Assembly (NCBI RefSeq): GCF_019511345.1
Contig: NZ_JAEUAK010000001.1
Span: 620,001-684,000, forward strand
Source of the DNA: Rhizobium mesosinicum
GTDB taxonomy: Bacteria > Pseudomonadota > Alphaproteobacteria > Rhizobiales > Rhizobiaceae
Length of the DNA: 64,000 bases
Reading direction: 5' to 3'
Shown here: in pieces, positions 16,940 to 24,520 of the stretch
How positions within the stretch are numbered: position 1 is the first letter of the stretch
Layout of the letters: each line of letters begins with the position of its first letter
Position numbers and translations under genes: made by a program
Notes under the pieces: generated by a model
Told to the model about the DNA's origin: nothing
What the model saw: the letters and a program-made list of their open reading frames with translations, nothing else
Databases searched by the model: none

Positions 16940-18057
16940 CAGAGCCTTCCTGTCATCCGCTTGACGATGCGGTCGGAGATTTTCATCAGCACCGTCATGC
17001 CAACGATGATGATCACCAGATAGACGAGCGCCAGCAGGGTCCCGTATCCGACATTCGAACGGTCGCGATATTCGCGATAGATGAAACTGGTGACGGAATC
17101 GGTCGCCCCGCCGGGCCCCCCAGATGTCACCGTGATGATGATGTCGGCAAGCTTGAGCTTGAAGATGATGCGGATCATTACCGCCGTCACCGACACAGGA
17201 AGCATAAGCGGGAAAATCACCTTCCAGAAGCGCTGCCATTTCGTGGCGCCGTCGACCTCGGCCGCCTCCAGCACCTCCCTCGATAAGGCCTGCAACCCGG
17301 CGAGCAGCATGATCATCATAAAGGGAATGAAGGTCCAGGCGTCCATGATCATGATCGAAAGGCGCGCCGTCAGCGGATCGCCGAAAAAGGAGGGGTTTTC
17401 CCAGCCGAGCCAGCGGGCCAGGCGTGCGATCGGGCCGAAACGGGTCTCCAGCATCGACTTGCCGACCATCCAGCTCACCGCGACCGGTGACAGCATCAAA
17501 GGAACGAGAAAAGTGACGCGCCAGAACTTTCGGGCGATGATTTCCTGGTTGAGGAGCAGCGCCAGGCCGAAGGCGATCGCGTATTCGACAGCAATCGCAA
17601 GGCAATAAAGGATCATGTTGAGCAAGGCGTTGGCATAGAACGGATCGGCGATCATCCGGCGCACATTGTCGAGCCCGTTGAAGCGCCGCCCGGCGGAAGA
17701 GGCGAGATTCCAATCCGAAAAGCCGATCCAGAGCGCAAAGAGGAGCGGGAAGACAACCATCGATACGACAAAAAGCGCCGCGGGCAGAATAAAGAGCGCC
17801 TTCTTGCCGGCCTCGCCATAGATGACGACGCGGGTGACGCAGAGAACCGCGGCCCAGACGAAATAGGCGTAAAGAACCGGTCGCCAGTTGGCAAAGCCCC
17901 AATCGGTCCAGCCAAGTTCATGGACAGCCTGCAATACAAAGGATGCAATGAACCATCCTGCGCTCAGCCACAGAGCCGCGCGGCCCCAGAAACGGCGGCT
18001 CGCGGAAATGGAGCCGGCTTCGACCGTGTGGAGCAGGTCGCCTTCGACTGTCGACAT
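16939..18057 (-). CDS. carbohydrate ABC transporter permease, MalF type
   Basis: Larger permease of the CUT1 importer, 372 residues. Start at MSTVEGDLLH with GAGG seven bases upstream. Extra N-terminal membrane segments (WLSAGWFIASFVLQAV, YAYFVWAAVLCVTRVVIYG) precede the MalF-like core. The EAA loop is LSREVLEAAEVDGATKWQRFWKVIFPLMLP. Ends with a hydrophobic VYLVIIIVGMTVLMKI helix. Stop and next start overlap by one base. Confidence 0.92.
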   Translation of the reverse strand: MSTVEGDLLHTVEAGSISASRRFWGRAALWLSAGWFIASFVLQAVHELGWTDWGFANWRPVLYAYFVWAAVLCVTRVVIYGEAGKKALFILPAALFVVSMVVFPLLFALWIGFSDWNLASSAGRRFNGLDNVRRMIADPFYANALLNMILYCLAIAVEYAIAFGLALLLNQEIIARKFWRVTFLVPLMLSPVAVSWMVGKSMLETRFGPIARLARWLGWENPSFFGDPLTARLSIMIMDAWTFIPFMMIMLLAGLQALSREVLEAAEVDGATKWQRFWKVIFPLMLPVSVTAVMIRIIFKLKLADIIITVTSGGPGGATDSVTSFIYREYRDRSNVGYGTLLALVYLVIIIVGMTVLMKISDRIVKRMTGRL

Positions 18058-18083
18058 TGATATTCCTCGCCTGGACAAGATGG

Positions 18084-18113
18084 GCGCTGGCGGAGCTTTC
18101 AGTCCGCCAGCGC
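18084..18113 (-). promoter_or_regulatory. intercistronic stem-loop after the binding-protein gene
   Basis: Perfect 11-bp arms (GCGCTGGCGGA / TCCGCCAGCGC), 8-nt loop, 15 nt past the binding-protein stop and before the permease start. No U-tract. Probably stabilises the upstream mRNA. Confidence 0.65.
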
Positions 18114-18128
18114 GTTTATGTCAATCGA

Positions 18129-19769
18129 TCAGAGCCCGAGGCTCGTGCGATAGAGTTTCAGCTGGCTCTCGCGGCCGATCTGGTCGGTGATCTTTTCCCA
18201 GGCTGCGGCAATCGCATCCGCGGTTTCCTGCGCCGACTTGTATTGTCCGGCAAAGCCCTTCGCCAATTCGTCCTCCGCAACGGAGTAGTATTGGAAGATG
18301 CCGGGGATGCGCGGTTCAATCGCGGCGTTTGGATGATTGTAGCTGTCGGCGTTCGAGCCCAGATAATCCTCGATATAGGCGCGGTCGTAACCTGCCTTTT
18401 CCCATTCGTCATAGTTGAAGTGGGACTGACGATAGGGCTGGAAGCCGGACGGATAGGCCGACGTCCACAACGAAAGATCCTTGCCACCGAGATGGGCTGC
18501 AGCAGACCAGGCTGCCTTGCGCTTTTTCTCGTCGCTGGAAACCCGCTTGGTGACGTAGATGCCCCAGCCGAGATAGGCCATGTTGGGCGCCTCGTTATAC
18601 TTGTCTTCCCATTGGCCGGACTTGCGGTTGTAGACGCGGTTGGAGCCGCGATTGATGCCGAAGCCGACCACATCGCCGACGACCGAAGTATCCGAGGTGC
18701 GAGCGCTGGAGCCGACGTCGCCCCACCACATCAGCATGGCGCCGGTGCCTGCCAGGAACTGCGAGAAGGCCGTGGTGCCGGGGTCCGCATTGATCTGATC
18801 GGCCGGGTAGGCCTTTGCCGCGATTAAATCCAGGACATCCTGGATCGCCTGGACCCAGGCGGGGTTGTTGACCAGCGGCTTCATGTTTTCGGGGTCGAAA
18901 AGCCATACCGGGTCGCCGGGATATTTTGCATAGGCCGTCGCACGGTTTTCGATGAAATAGAAGCCGAAGCCGCCCCAGCCCTTGAGCGGGTCGAGATAGC
19001 CGTAGGCCGGCTGGCTGGTCAGCGGATCGGTCTTGCCGATCAGCGCCTTGGACGCTGCGTTAACCTCCTGCCAGGTCTTCGGCGGCTCGGCCATGCCGCT
19101 GATCGAGCCTTCGCCGAAATAGTCCTTGCGATAGGCGAAGGTGTGGCAGTCGCCATCGATCGTGACGCGATAGGTCTTGCCGTCCCAGGTGCCGACCGGC
19201 GGCTTCAGGTAGCTTACCAGGTCGTCGGCTTCGACCTGCTTTGCAGCCCAATCAGGCATCTCGTCGAGAAGCCCGCGTCCGGCGGTGTCCCCTTCGAAAG
19301 GTGCGCCCATTTCAAGGATGTCGAAATCGACAGTGCCGGTCGCGATCGACTGCTGAAGGCGGGCGTTGTAATCGGCCTGGGCAAGGTCGATCCAGTTGAT
19401 CTTGGCTCCGGTATAGGCTTCCCAAGGCTTAAGGAAGCCGCGGAACAGGAAGTTGTGGAGGTTCTGGTTGTTGAGCCCCATGAAGGTCAGCTCGACACCG
19501 GAAAACTCGCCCTGCTTGACATTCGCCTTGGTCGGGCCGAGGCAGAGCTCGCCGACTTTCTGCCAGTCCGCGTCCGTCGGCGAGCCTTTGCCGACGCCAG
19601 GGATCTGCAGGATCTGGGCGCGCAGATCATCAGCGGCGAATGCGCTGCCGGCAATTCCGCCCATCGCGCCGGACAGGCCGAGCAGAGCCGCCGCACTTGC
19701 CGTTCCGCGCAAAACGTCGCGTCGACTTGCATGACGGCGCATCAATGCATCGTAAATTTCAACTTTCAT
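18129..19769 (-). CDS. ABC transporter solute-binding protein, family 1 (CUT1)
   Basis: Periplasmic sugar-binding protein, 546 residues, longer than most of its family (~420). Start MKVEIYDALMRR, with GGAGGAGGAAG directly upstream. A Tat-type signal peptide is apparent: SRRDVLRG followed by ASAAALLGLSGAMGG and an AFAADD cleavage region. The mature protein has the usual family-1 phrases (FDILEMGAPFEGD, TFAYRKDYFGEG, LMWWGDVG). First gene of the minus-strand sugar operon. Operator 19876-19889 lies about 107 bp upstream. Substrate unknown; downstream mutarotase and kinase imply a free monosaccharide. Confidence 0.9.
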   Translation of the reverse strand: MKVEIYDALMRRHASRRDVLRGTASAAALLGLSGAMGGIAGSAFAADDLRAQILQIPGVGKGSPTDADWQKVGELCLGPTKANVKQGEFSGVELTFMGLNNQNLHNFLFRGFLKPWEAYTGAKINWIDLAQADYNARLQQSIATGTVDFDILEMGAPFEGDTAGRGLLDEMPDWAAKQVEADDLVSYLKPPVGTWDGKTYRVTIDGDCHTFAYRKDYFGEGSISGMAEPPKTWQEVNAASKALIGKTDPLTSQPAYGYLDPLKGWGGFGFYFIENRATAYAKYPGDPVWLFDPENMKPLVNNPAWVQAIQDVLDLIAAKAYPADQINADPGTTAFSQFLAGTGAMLMWWGDVGSSARTSDTSVVGDVVGFGINRGSNRVYNRKSGQWEDKYNEAPNMAYLGWGIYVTKRVSSDEKKRKAAWSAAAHLGGKDLSLWTSAYPSGFQPYRQSHFNYDEWEKAGYDRAYIEDYLGSNADSYNHPNAAIEPRIPGIFQYYSVAEDELAKGFAGQYKSAQETADAIAAAWEKITDQIGRESQLKLYRTSLGL

Positions 19770-19875
19770 GACTTCCTCCTCCACGTTTGGTGCGCTGCCG
19801 TCAGCCAGTGTTCCGGATAAGCTCCGACCCGAATTTGGGACTGGTTTCGTGCAGAACTATCTGGTAAACAAGAAA

Positions 19876-19889
19876 ATGAAACGTTTCAT
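19876..19889. promoter_or_regulatory. LacI-family operator 1
   Basis: Perfect 14-bp palindrome ATGAAACGTTTCAT on the binding-protein side of the divergent promoter region. The central CG and GAAACGTTTC core are typical of LacI-family sites. Confidence 0.8.
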
Positions 19890-19963
19890 AATCCTTGTTC
19901 GAAACCGCTCCTCTCGGTCTCATCATTGAGCATTAGACGGGAAGCGGAAAAAGTCAACAAAAA

Positions 19964-19977
19964 ATGAAACGTTTCAT
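19964..19977. promoter_or_regulatory. LacI-family operator 2
   Basis: Second perfect ATGAAACGTTTCAT, 88 bp centre to centre from operator 1 and about 130 bp upstream of the ATPase start. The pair could be bridged by a repressor tetramer or act on the two promoters separately. Confidence 0.8.
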
Positions 19978-20107
19978 GAGGAGGTTTTGAGAGCCATTTC
20001 AGGTCGGGGCAGAGCGCGCTTTCGCTGAGCCTCATACTTTGGATACTGTCAAGAGGTTCATCCCCTGGAATGTGTGCCGGGGTGACCGGAAAGCGAGTGG
20101 GAGGCAT

Positions 20108-21175
20108 ATGGCTGAGGTCAATATTTCAGAGGCGCGCAAGGCATACGGCGCCTTAAATATCCTGCAGGGGGTCGATATAGAAATTCGCGATGGCGAGTTC
20201 GTGGTGCTCGTCGGCCCGTCGGGTTGCGGCAAGTCGACTCTGCTGCGCATGGTCGCCGGCCTGGAGAGCATTACCGGCGGCACCATCTCGATCGGCGGAA
20301 CGATCGTCAATAATCTGCCGCCGAAAGACCGTGATATTGCGATGGTTTTCCAAAGCTATGCGCTCTATCCACACAAGACCGTTGCCGAGAACATGGTCTT
20401 CGCGCTGCGCCTGCAGAAGCAGCCGGCCGATGTCATCAAGCAGCGCCTGCAGGCGGCGGCCGAAACACTGGACCTCGTGCCCTATCTTGACCGCTATCCG
20501 CGCCAGCTTTCGGGTGGCCAGCGGCAGCGCGTGGCGATGGGACGAGCCATTGTCAGGTCGCCGCAAGTCTTCCTCTTCGACGAACCCCTGTCGAATCTCG
20601 ACGCTAAGCTGCGCGTGCAGATGCGCAAGGAGATCAAGGAACTTCACCAAAGACTGAGAACCACGACGATCTACGTCACCCATGACCAGGTCGAGGCAAT
20701 GACCATGGCCGACAAGATCGTCGTCATGCAGGGCGGCAGGATCGAACAGACCGGCACACCCCTGGAACTCTACGATCGGCCCAGCAACACGTTCGTGGCC
20801 ACCTTCATCGGTTCGCCGTCGATGAACCTGATGAACGGTCGCTATAGGGCCGACGGTGCGGTCTTCGTCACCGAGACAGGCGATGAGATTGCGCTCGGTT
20901 TCACGCCGGAGGCGTCCGATGGTCAGGCTGTGAAGCTGGGCGTGCGGCCGGAACACCTGTCACTCGCCCCAAGCGGTTTGAGGACAACTGTCAACGTCAC
21001 CGAACCCACCGGCCACGAGACGATGGTATTTCTGCGCTACGGCTCCGGGGAGCTTGTCGCGGTGCTGTCAGAACGTCACGATTTCGAGCCGGGGCAAGTC
21101 GTTACGATCGCTGCCCGGCCGGGCAAGCTTCATCTGTTCGACGCGGAGACCGGTAAGACGCTGCGACCGGATTGA
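20108..21175 (+). CDS. sugar ABC transporter ATP-binding protein, MalK/UgpC type
   Basis: ATPase that powers the CUT1 importer encoded divergently; 355 residues. Start [11 protein letters not shown] with GGGAGG just before (the frame extends to 20039 but without a ribosome site). Walker [11 protein letters not shown]-loop [16 protein letters not shown], signature [15 protein letters not shown], Walker [15 protein letters not shown], switch [13 protein letters not shown]. The last ~120 residues form the OB/TOBE regulatory domain. Separated from its membrane partners by the operator-bearing region, so both arms are co-controlled by the LacI regulator. Confidence 0.93.
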   Translation: MAEVNISEARKAYGALNILQGVDIEIRDGEFVVLVGPSGCGKSTLLRMVAGLESITGGTISIGGTIVNNLPPKDRDIAMVFQSYALYPHKTVAENMVFALRLQKQPADVIKQRLQAAAETLDLVPYLDRYPRQLSGGQRQRVAMGRAIVRSPQVFLFDEPLSNLDAKLRVQMRKEIKELHQRLRTTTIYVTHDQVEAMTMADKIVVMQGGRIEQTGTPLELYDRPSNTFVATFIGSPSMNLMNGRYRADGAVFVTETGDEIALGFTPEASDGQAVKLGVRPEHLSLAPSGLRTTVNVTEPTGHETMVFLRYGSGELVAVLSERHDFEPGQVVTIAARPGKLHLFDAETGKTLRPD

Positions 21176-21583
21176 GTAGCTGCTTATATCCGGCCGACAT
21201 GCCGTGGCGGGTGAGGCCGCGCTTGATGCAGCCCGCGACGTGAACATCACAGCTGGTGCCGAAAGCGGCTATGCCTCCGAACCCGGTTCCATCACACAAT
21301 GGCACCAGACAGCTAGGCCGGTTTCTAAGGCACTTAATGTGCGACAGAGAGCTTGTGTCGGTCCGGGATGGCGCATGATGGCATCCTGGCCCCGCAACTG
21401 CTCCCACGCGCCATGACCGGCGTGATCTTTCGACCCGCCATTCCTTCAATCAGATCCGTTCCATATCCTGTCTGGTTGGGGGCACGACGGGCGGACCGGA
21501 AATGATGATCTAGCGGTTCGGGCCTCGCTGCGTCCGCTAGCGTACAGACAGCCGTTTGCGCTCTCAATTCGCGCCGGCGCCCC
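21176..21583. other. intergenic region without a recognisable gene
   Basis: About 400 bp after the ATPase gene. Several short frames on both strands, none with a ribosome site or known domain. The promoter element at 21584 lies at its right end. Confidence 0.5.
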
Positions 21584-21609
21584 GGAACTCTTGGTGGGGC
21601 CAGAACGTT
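21584..21609 (+). promoter_or_regulatory. EcfG-type stress promoter
   Basis: GGAAC-N17-CGTT, exact match to the alphaproteobacterial general-stress sigma consensus, 31 bp upstream of the DUF2934-receiver gene. Confidence 0.7.
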
Positions 21610-21640
21610 GCACAGCCAAGTAAAACGGGGACAGGAACCT

Positions 21641-22177
21641 ATGCCAAGCAATCGCAACGAATGGATAGCCGCTCGAGCCTATTCTCTTTGGGAACAGGCA
21701 GGAAAACCCTTCGGCCAAGACGAAGTTCACTGGCAACAGGCCGTGCTCGAACGCGACCTGCTCGAACGCACGCATGCATCCGCCGATGGTCTGGAGATTC
21801 TTGAGCGACCGAAGGCTGCACAGGCGACTGCCGCTGAACCCCGTAGCGTCCTGGTTGTCGAGGACGTGGCCCTGCTGCGCTATGACATCGTCGATATTCT
21901 CGATCAGGCGGGATACAAGACATTCGAGGCGGCCAATGCCGACGAGGCGCTCCTACTATTAAAGACCAACTCTGTTGATACGCTCTACACGGACATCGAT
22001 ATGCCCGGCAGCATGGATGGGCTCGGTCTCGTCGCGAAAGTGCGGTCGCAGTGGCCATCGACACGGGTGATTGTCACCTCCGGGCTGGTTAGGCTGTCCC
22101 ACAAGGATGTTGAAGCAGGCGTTACGTTCGTCTCCAAACCAACTGCCGGCCCGGAGCTATTGAAGCTCATAGCGTAG
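21641..22177 (+). CDS. DUF2934-receiver fusion (response regulator)
   Basis: 178-residue protein combining two parts. Residues ~5-45 (RAYSLWEQAGKPFGQDEVHWQQAV) match the small DUF2934 domain. Residues ~65-178 form a CheY-like receiver (VLVVEDVALLRYDIVDIL; phospho-acceptor Asp in YTDIDMPGSMDGL; conserved Lys in FVSKP). No output domain. Start MPSNRNEWI with ACAGGAACC upstream. Transcription is probably stress-induced from the EcfG-like promoter. With no kinase next to it, it may be a phosphate sink or single-domain regulator in the general stress circuit; that is inference. Confidence 0.85.
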   Translation: MPSNRNEWIAARAYSLWEQAGKPFGQDEVHWQQAVLERDLLERTHASADGLEILERPKAAQATAAEPRSVLVVEDVALLRYDIVDILDQAGYKTFEAANADEALLLLKTNSVDTLYTDIDMPGSMDGLGLVAKVRSQWPSTRVIVTSGLVRLSHKDVEAGVTFVSKPTAGPELLKLIA

Positions 22178-22182
22178 TCGCC

Positions 22183-22350
22183 GGTGGCAAAGTCCGGCGC
22201 GAAAATCACAAGGGACATAATGTTCGCCATCTGCATGTGGTCGGGAAGCGACTTCAGGAAAAAGCGGGGTAGCAGCTCGCGCGCCGGCACCGACTGGCCG
22301 AAACTGCACCTACCCATGGGTTTGACGGCGCCATATCGCCAGCGGCCGGT
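22183..22350. repeat. dispersed intergenic repeat, copy B
   Basis: Partner of 11124-11291, same orientation and length, starting six bases after the response-regulator stop. First 22 bases identical to copy A; the right end (GGTTTGACGGCGCCAT) is also conserved. Confidence 0.75.
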
Positions 22351-22483
22351 GAAACGTGAAAGCCACCCGCCATCCCTCTGCCCTCGACAGCAATGACGCC
22401 CTCCCAGGCTGATTCCTCGATCGGCCGTCCGCTTGAGCGCCGTGCCTTTCCCACGTTGCCGAACATATATTTACGCCCATTCA

Positions 22484-22508
22484 GGAACCTCGCGCCTTTC
22501 AGCTTGTT
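22484..22508 (+). promoter_or_regulatory. possible EcfG-type promoter
   Basis: GGAAC-N16-TGTT, one base off consensus, 64 bp upstream of the small membrane protein frame. Confidence 0.35.
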
Positions 22509-22572
22509 CGAAAGTCCGCGGTGACCGAGCGAGGGACGAGATGAGCAGCACTGATCGGAAGCGGGATTCGGG

Positions 22573-22701
22573 ATGATTAAATTCGTGGGAGCGATTTTCC
22601 TTGCCGCTCTGGTTCTTGCGGGGATCTATTTCTTCGCGATGACGCCTGAGGCACCGTCGCAAGGACAGCCATCTCCTCACGCGCTTGACCAGAGCAAGTA
22701 G
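22573..22701 (+). CDS. small single-pass membrane protein
   Basis: 42-residue frame beginning MIKFVGAIFLAALVLAGIYFF: one hydrophobic helix at residues ~4-22 followed by a short polar Pro/Gln-rich tail. A GCGGGATTCGGG stretch precedes the ATG. I do not recognise the family; small one-helix proteins of this kind are common near rhizobial stress genes. Supported by the helix and the upstream promoter-like sequence only. Confidence 0.45.
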   Translation: MIKFVGAIFLAALVLAGIYFFAMTPEAPSQGQPSPHALDQSK

Positions 22702-22848
22702 ACAGTCGGAACAAAACAGCCGCACCAAAGTTGCTTTTCAAAGGCGCAGATGCGCAATCCATCCAGAGAAGAGGGATCGCTACAGCCCGTGGCGAACTAG
22801 AGCGCGCTACGCCACTTATTGCTTCTCACCGCCCACTGGAGGACACCC

Positions 22849-23130
22849 GTGAATACCGCTAATCTTCAGCTCGAAGGCATGGTCATGGCCGTCGCATCGC
22901 TCTGCGAAGCCCTGGTCGACAAAGGTTTGCTGAACCACAAAGAGGTCGGCGCCGCATTTGAACGAGCCATGCAGGCAGTGGAACAGGATGACGCCCACAA
23001 GCTATCAGAAGCCAATCTGGCGGCCGCCGCGTTTCCGATCCGTCTTCTCAGCCTGGCAAATCAGGCGCATGAACGTGGAAAGAATTTCACCTTCTCAGAC
23101 TACGCAGCCATTGTGGGGAAACTGACGTGA
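22849..23130 (+). CDS. hypothetical protein, 93 aa
   Basis: GTG start chosen because GGAGG stands 7 nt upstream (the frame opens 30 bp earlier without a site). The product is helical and soluble, with LEGMVMAVASLCEALVDKGLL and AFERAMQAVEQDD segments. No domain recognised. It lies in the stress island between the small membrane protein and the AlkB-like gene; a weak GGAAC-N16-AGTT sequence at 22708-22732 could drive it. Confidence 0.6.
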   Translation: MNTANLQLEGMVMAVASLCEALVDKGLLNHKEVGAAFERAMQAVEQDDAHKLSEANLAAAAFPIRLLSLANQAHERGKNFTFSDYAAIVGKLT

Positions 23131-23385
23131 TGTCGGTTCTTTTGGCTCGATGTTTGCGCTAGCGCGCATTAACATCGCTAGCGGATCGTCAGCCGGAAGC
23201 AGGAAGGTGCTCGTCGTCTTCTTGCGGGGTGCCGCTTGCGGGTGTCTCCTCTGGCGGACGACTTTCTGTCATTCGAGAGCCAAAAACGTCGCAAAGATCC
23301 CGGGGCAACAGTCCAATCGATCATTTCGTGATCACCGGCCGTCGTCCGCGAATGTCAGCCATTCCACTGATTGTTTGCGACGCCG

Positions 23386-23958
23386 TCAGCCGATTTCTCG
23401 GAATGTAATCGAATAGCGAAGCTTGTCGACCGGCGGGATGGAATGCTCCCATTCGCGACGGGCTGGACCGGCGAGGATGTAGGCGGACCCGGGTTCGGCG
23501 ATTATCGAGGCGCGCTCCCACTTGCTGCCCGTGCGGCGGCGCAGTCTAAAGGTGCAAGGCGACAGCAGCGAGATGCCCACCACCCTGCCGAACACCTTCT
23601 TGTCCTTGTGCCAGCCGATTGGCGCACCCGGGGAATATTCGGTGACGAGCGCCTGTTGCAGTTGATCCGGCTCGATGCCAGCAAATGTTGCCGCAAGGCT
23701 GCGCGCCCGCAGAAGAAACGGCGGGATATCGTCTACACGGGTCACCCGCTCGGTGTCGAAGTCATATTTCCAGCCGTAGGAGATCACTCTGCGCTTGCCC
23801 TCGAAACCATGGAAGTCGAACGGCTTCAGTGGCAATTGCGGTATTACACGAAGGAGGTCCAACTGGTCGGACTCCGGAAGGATATCGCGCTCGTAGCGAA
23901 ATCCCTCAGGCAGTGCCGGCGCGGCGGCCGCAAACAGGTCACCTTGCGCAATAGCCAT
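23386..23958 (-). CDS. AlkB-like 2-oxoglutarate/Fe(II) dioxygenase
   Basis: Oxidative demethylase-type enzyme, 190 residues, of the AlkB family (alkylated DNA/RNA repair). Fe ligands are visible: His and Asp in PIGWHKDKK and His in WEHSIPPV. The 2-oxoglutarate-binding arginine and following residue occur in RYSITFR at the C terminus. QQALVTEYSPG is the usual strand before the HxD. Start has AGGAG upstream. It most resembles the AlkB/ALKBH group found beside stress genes; repair is the probable role. Confidence 0.88.
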   Translation of the reverse strand: MAIAQGDLFAAAAPALPEGFRYERDILPESDQLDLLRVIPQLPLKPFDFHGFEGKRRVISYGWKYDFDTERVTRVDDIPPFLLRARSLAATFAGIEPDQLQQALVTEYSPGAPIGWHKDKKVFGRVVGISLLSPCTFRLRRRTGSKWERASIIAEPGSAYILAGPARREWEHSIPPVDKLRYSITFREIG

Positions 23959-24072
23959 GGTCGTTTCTCCTGTCCATCTGCTGTCTGGTTTTCAAAGCCT
24001 GCCCAACCCCCGATATAGTCGTCCCTGACGACGATGCATTCCCGTGTTCCTTATTTTCCTCGTCGGTGGTGG

Positions 24073-24222
24073 TTAGCCCAGCTGCTCGGCAATGATCGCC
24101 TTCAGTTCGGCGCGCGTCAGCAGGCACGGGTACGGCTTCTGATTCTTAGCCGGCTGATCGGCGCCTTCGCGCTGATCGCGCGCAGGCTCTGCCGACGCAG
24201 TGGCGCTGTTTGATGTGTTCAA
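24073..24222 (-). CDS. hypothetical small protein, 49 aa
   Basis: Frame open to 24414, but a TTG at 24222 follows AAGGATCCCAA and gives a compact 49-residue product: a Ser/Ala-rich polar start, then PYPCLLTRAELKAIIAEQLG, which looks like a structured C-terminal helix. No family recognised. Could equally be non-coding. Confidence 0.35.
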   Translation of the reverse strand: MNTSNSATASAEPARDQREGADQPAKNQKPYPCLLTRAELKAIIAEQLG

Positions 24223-24468
24223 TTGGGATCCTTCGACGGCCACGCAGCGCGAAAGCAAGTCCGCGCACTCAGGGCGTCTGCGGTGGCGATGTACAATTAT
24301 GTGAGTGATATCGAATAGATAAGATTGGCGGGACCGATTACAAGGGTATGGCTGCCCGGAACCGCGCCTAAAAAAGAAGGCGCTCAGCGCGATCCCGGGA
24401 GCTGCCACGATCACTCAAGGCCACTGGTCACCAAAGGGATCGCCAGTCGCATTCTCTGCGTCCGAACT

Positions 24469-24493
24469 GGAACATTCAACCCAGAGGGCCGTT
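24469..24493 (+). promoter_or_regulatory. EcfG-type stress promoter
   Basis: GGAAC-N16-CGTT, exact consensus, 27 bp upstream of the Mn-catalase fusion gene. Confidence 0.7.
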
Positions 24494-24520
24494 GGGCCCG
24501 AGTTTAACGGAGGACGCCAC

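Noticed and set aside
16028..17902. 624-codon open frame on the minus strand
   Set aside because: Only the last 303 codons are the MalG-type permease; the rest runs in another frame through the MalF gene, which has clear membrane-protein content.
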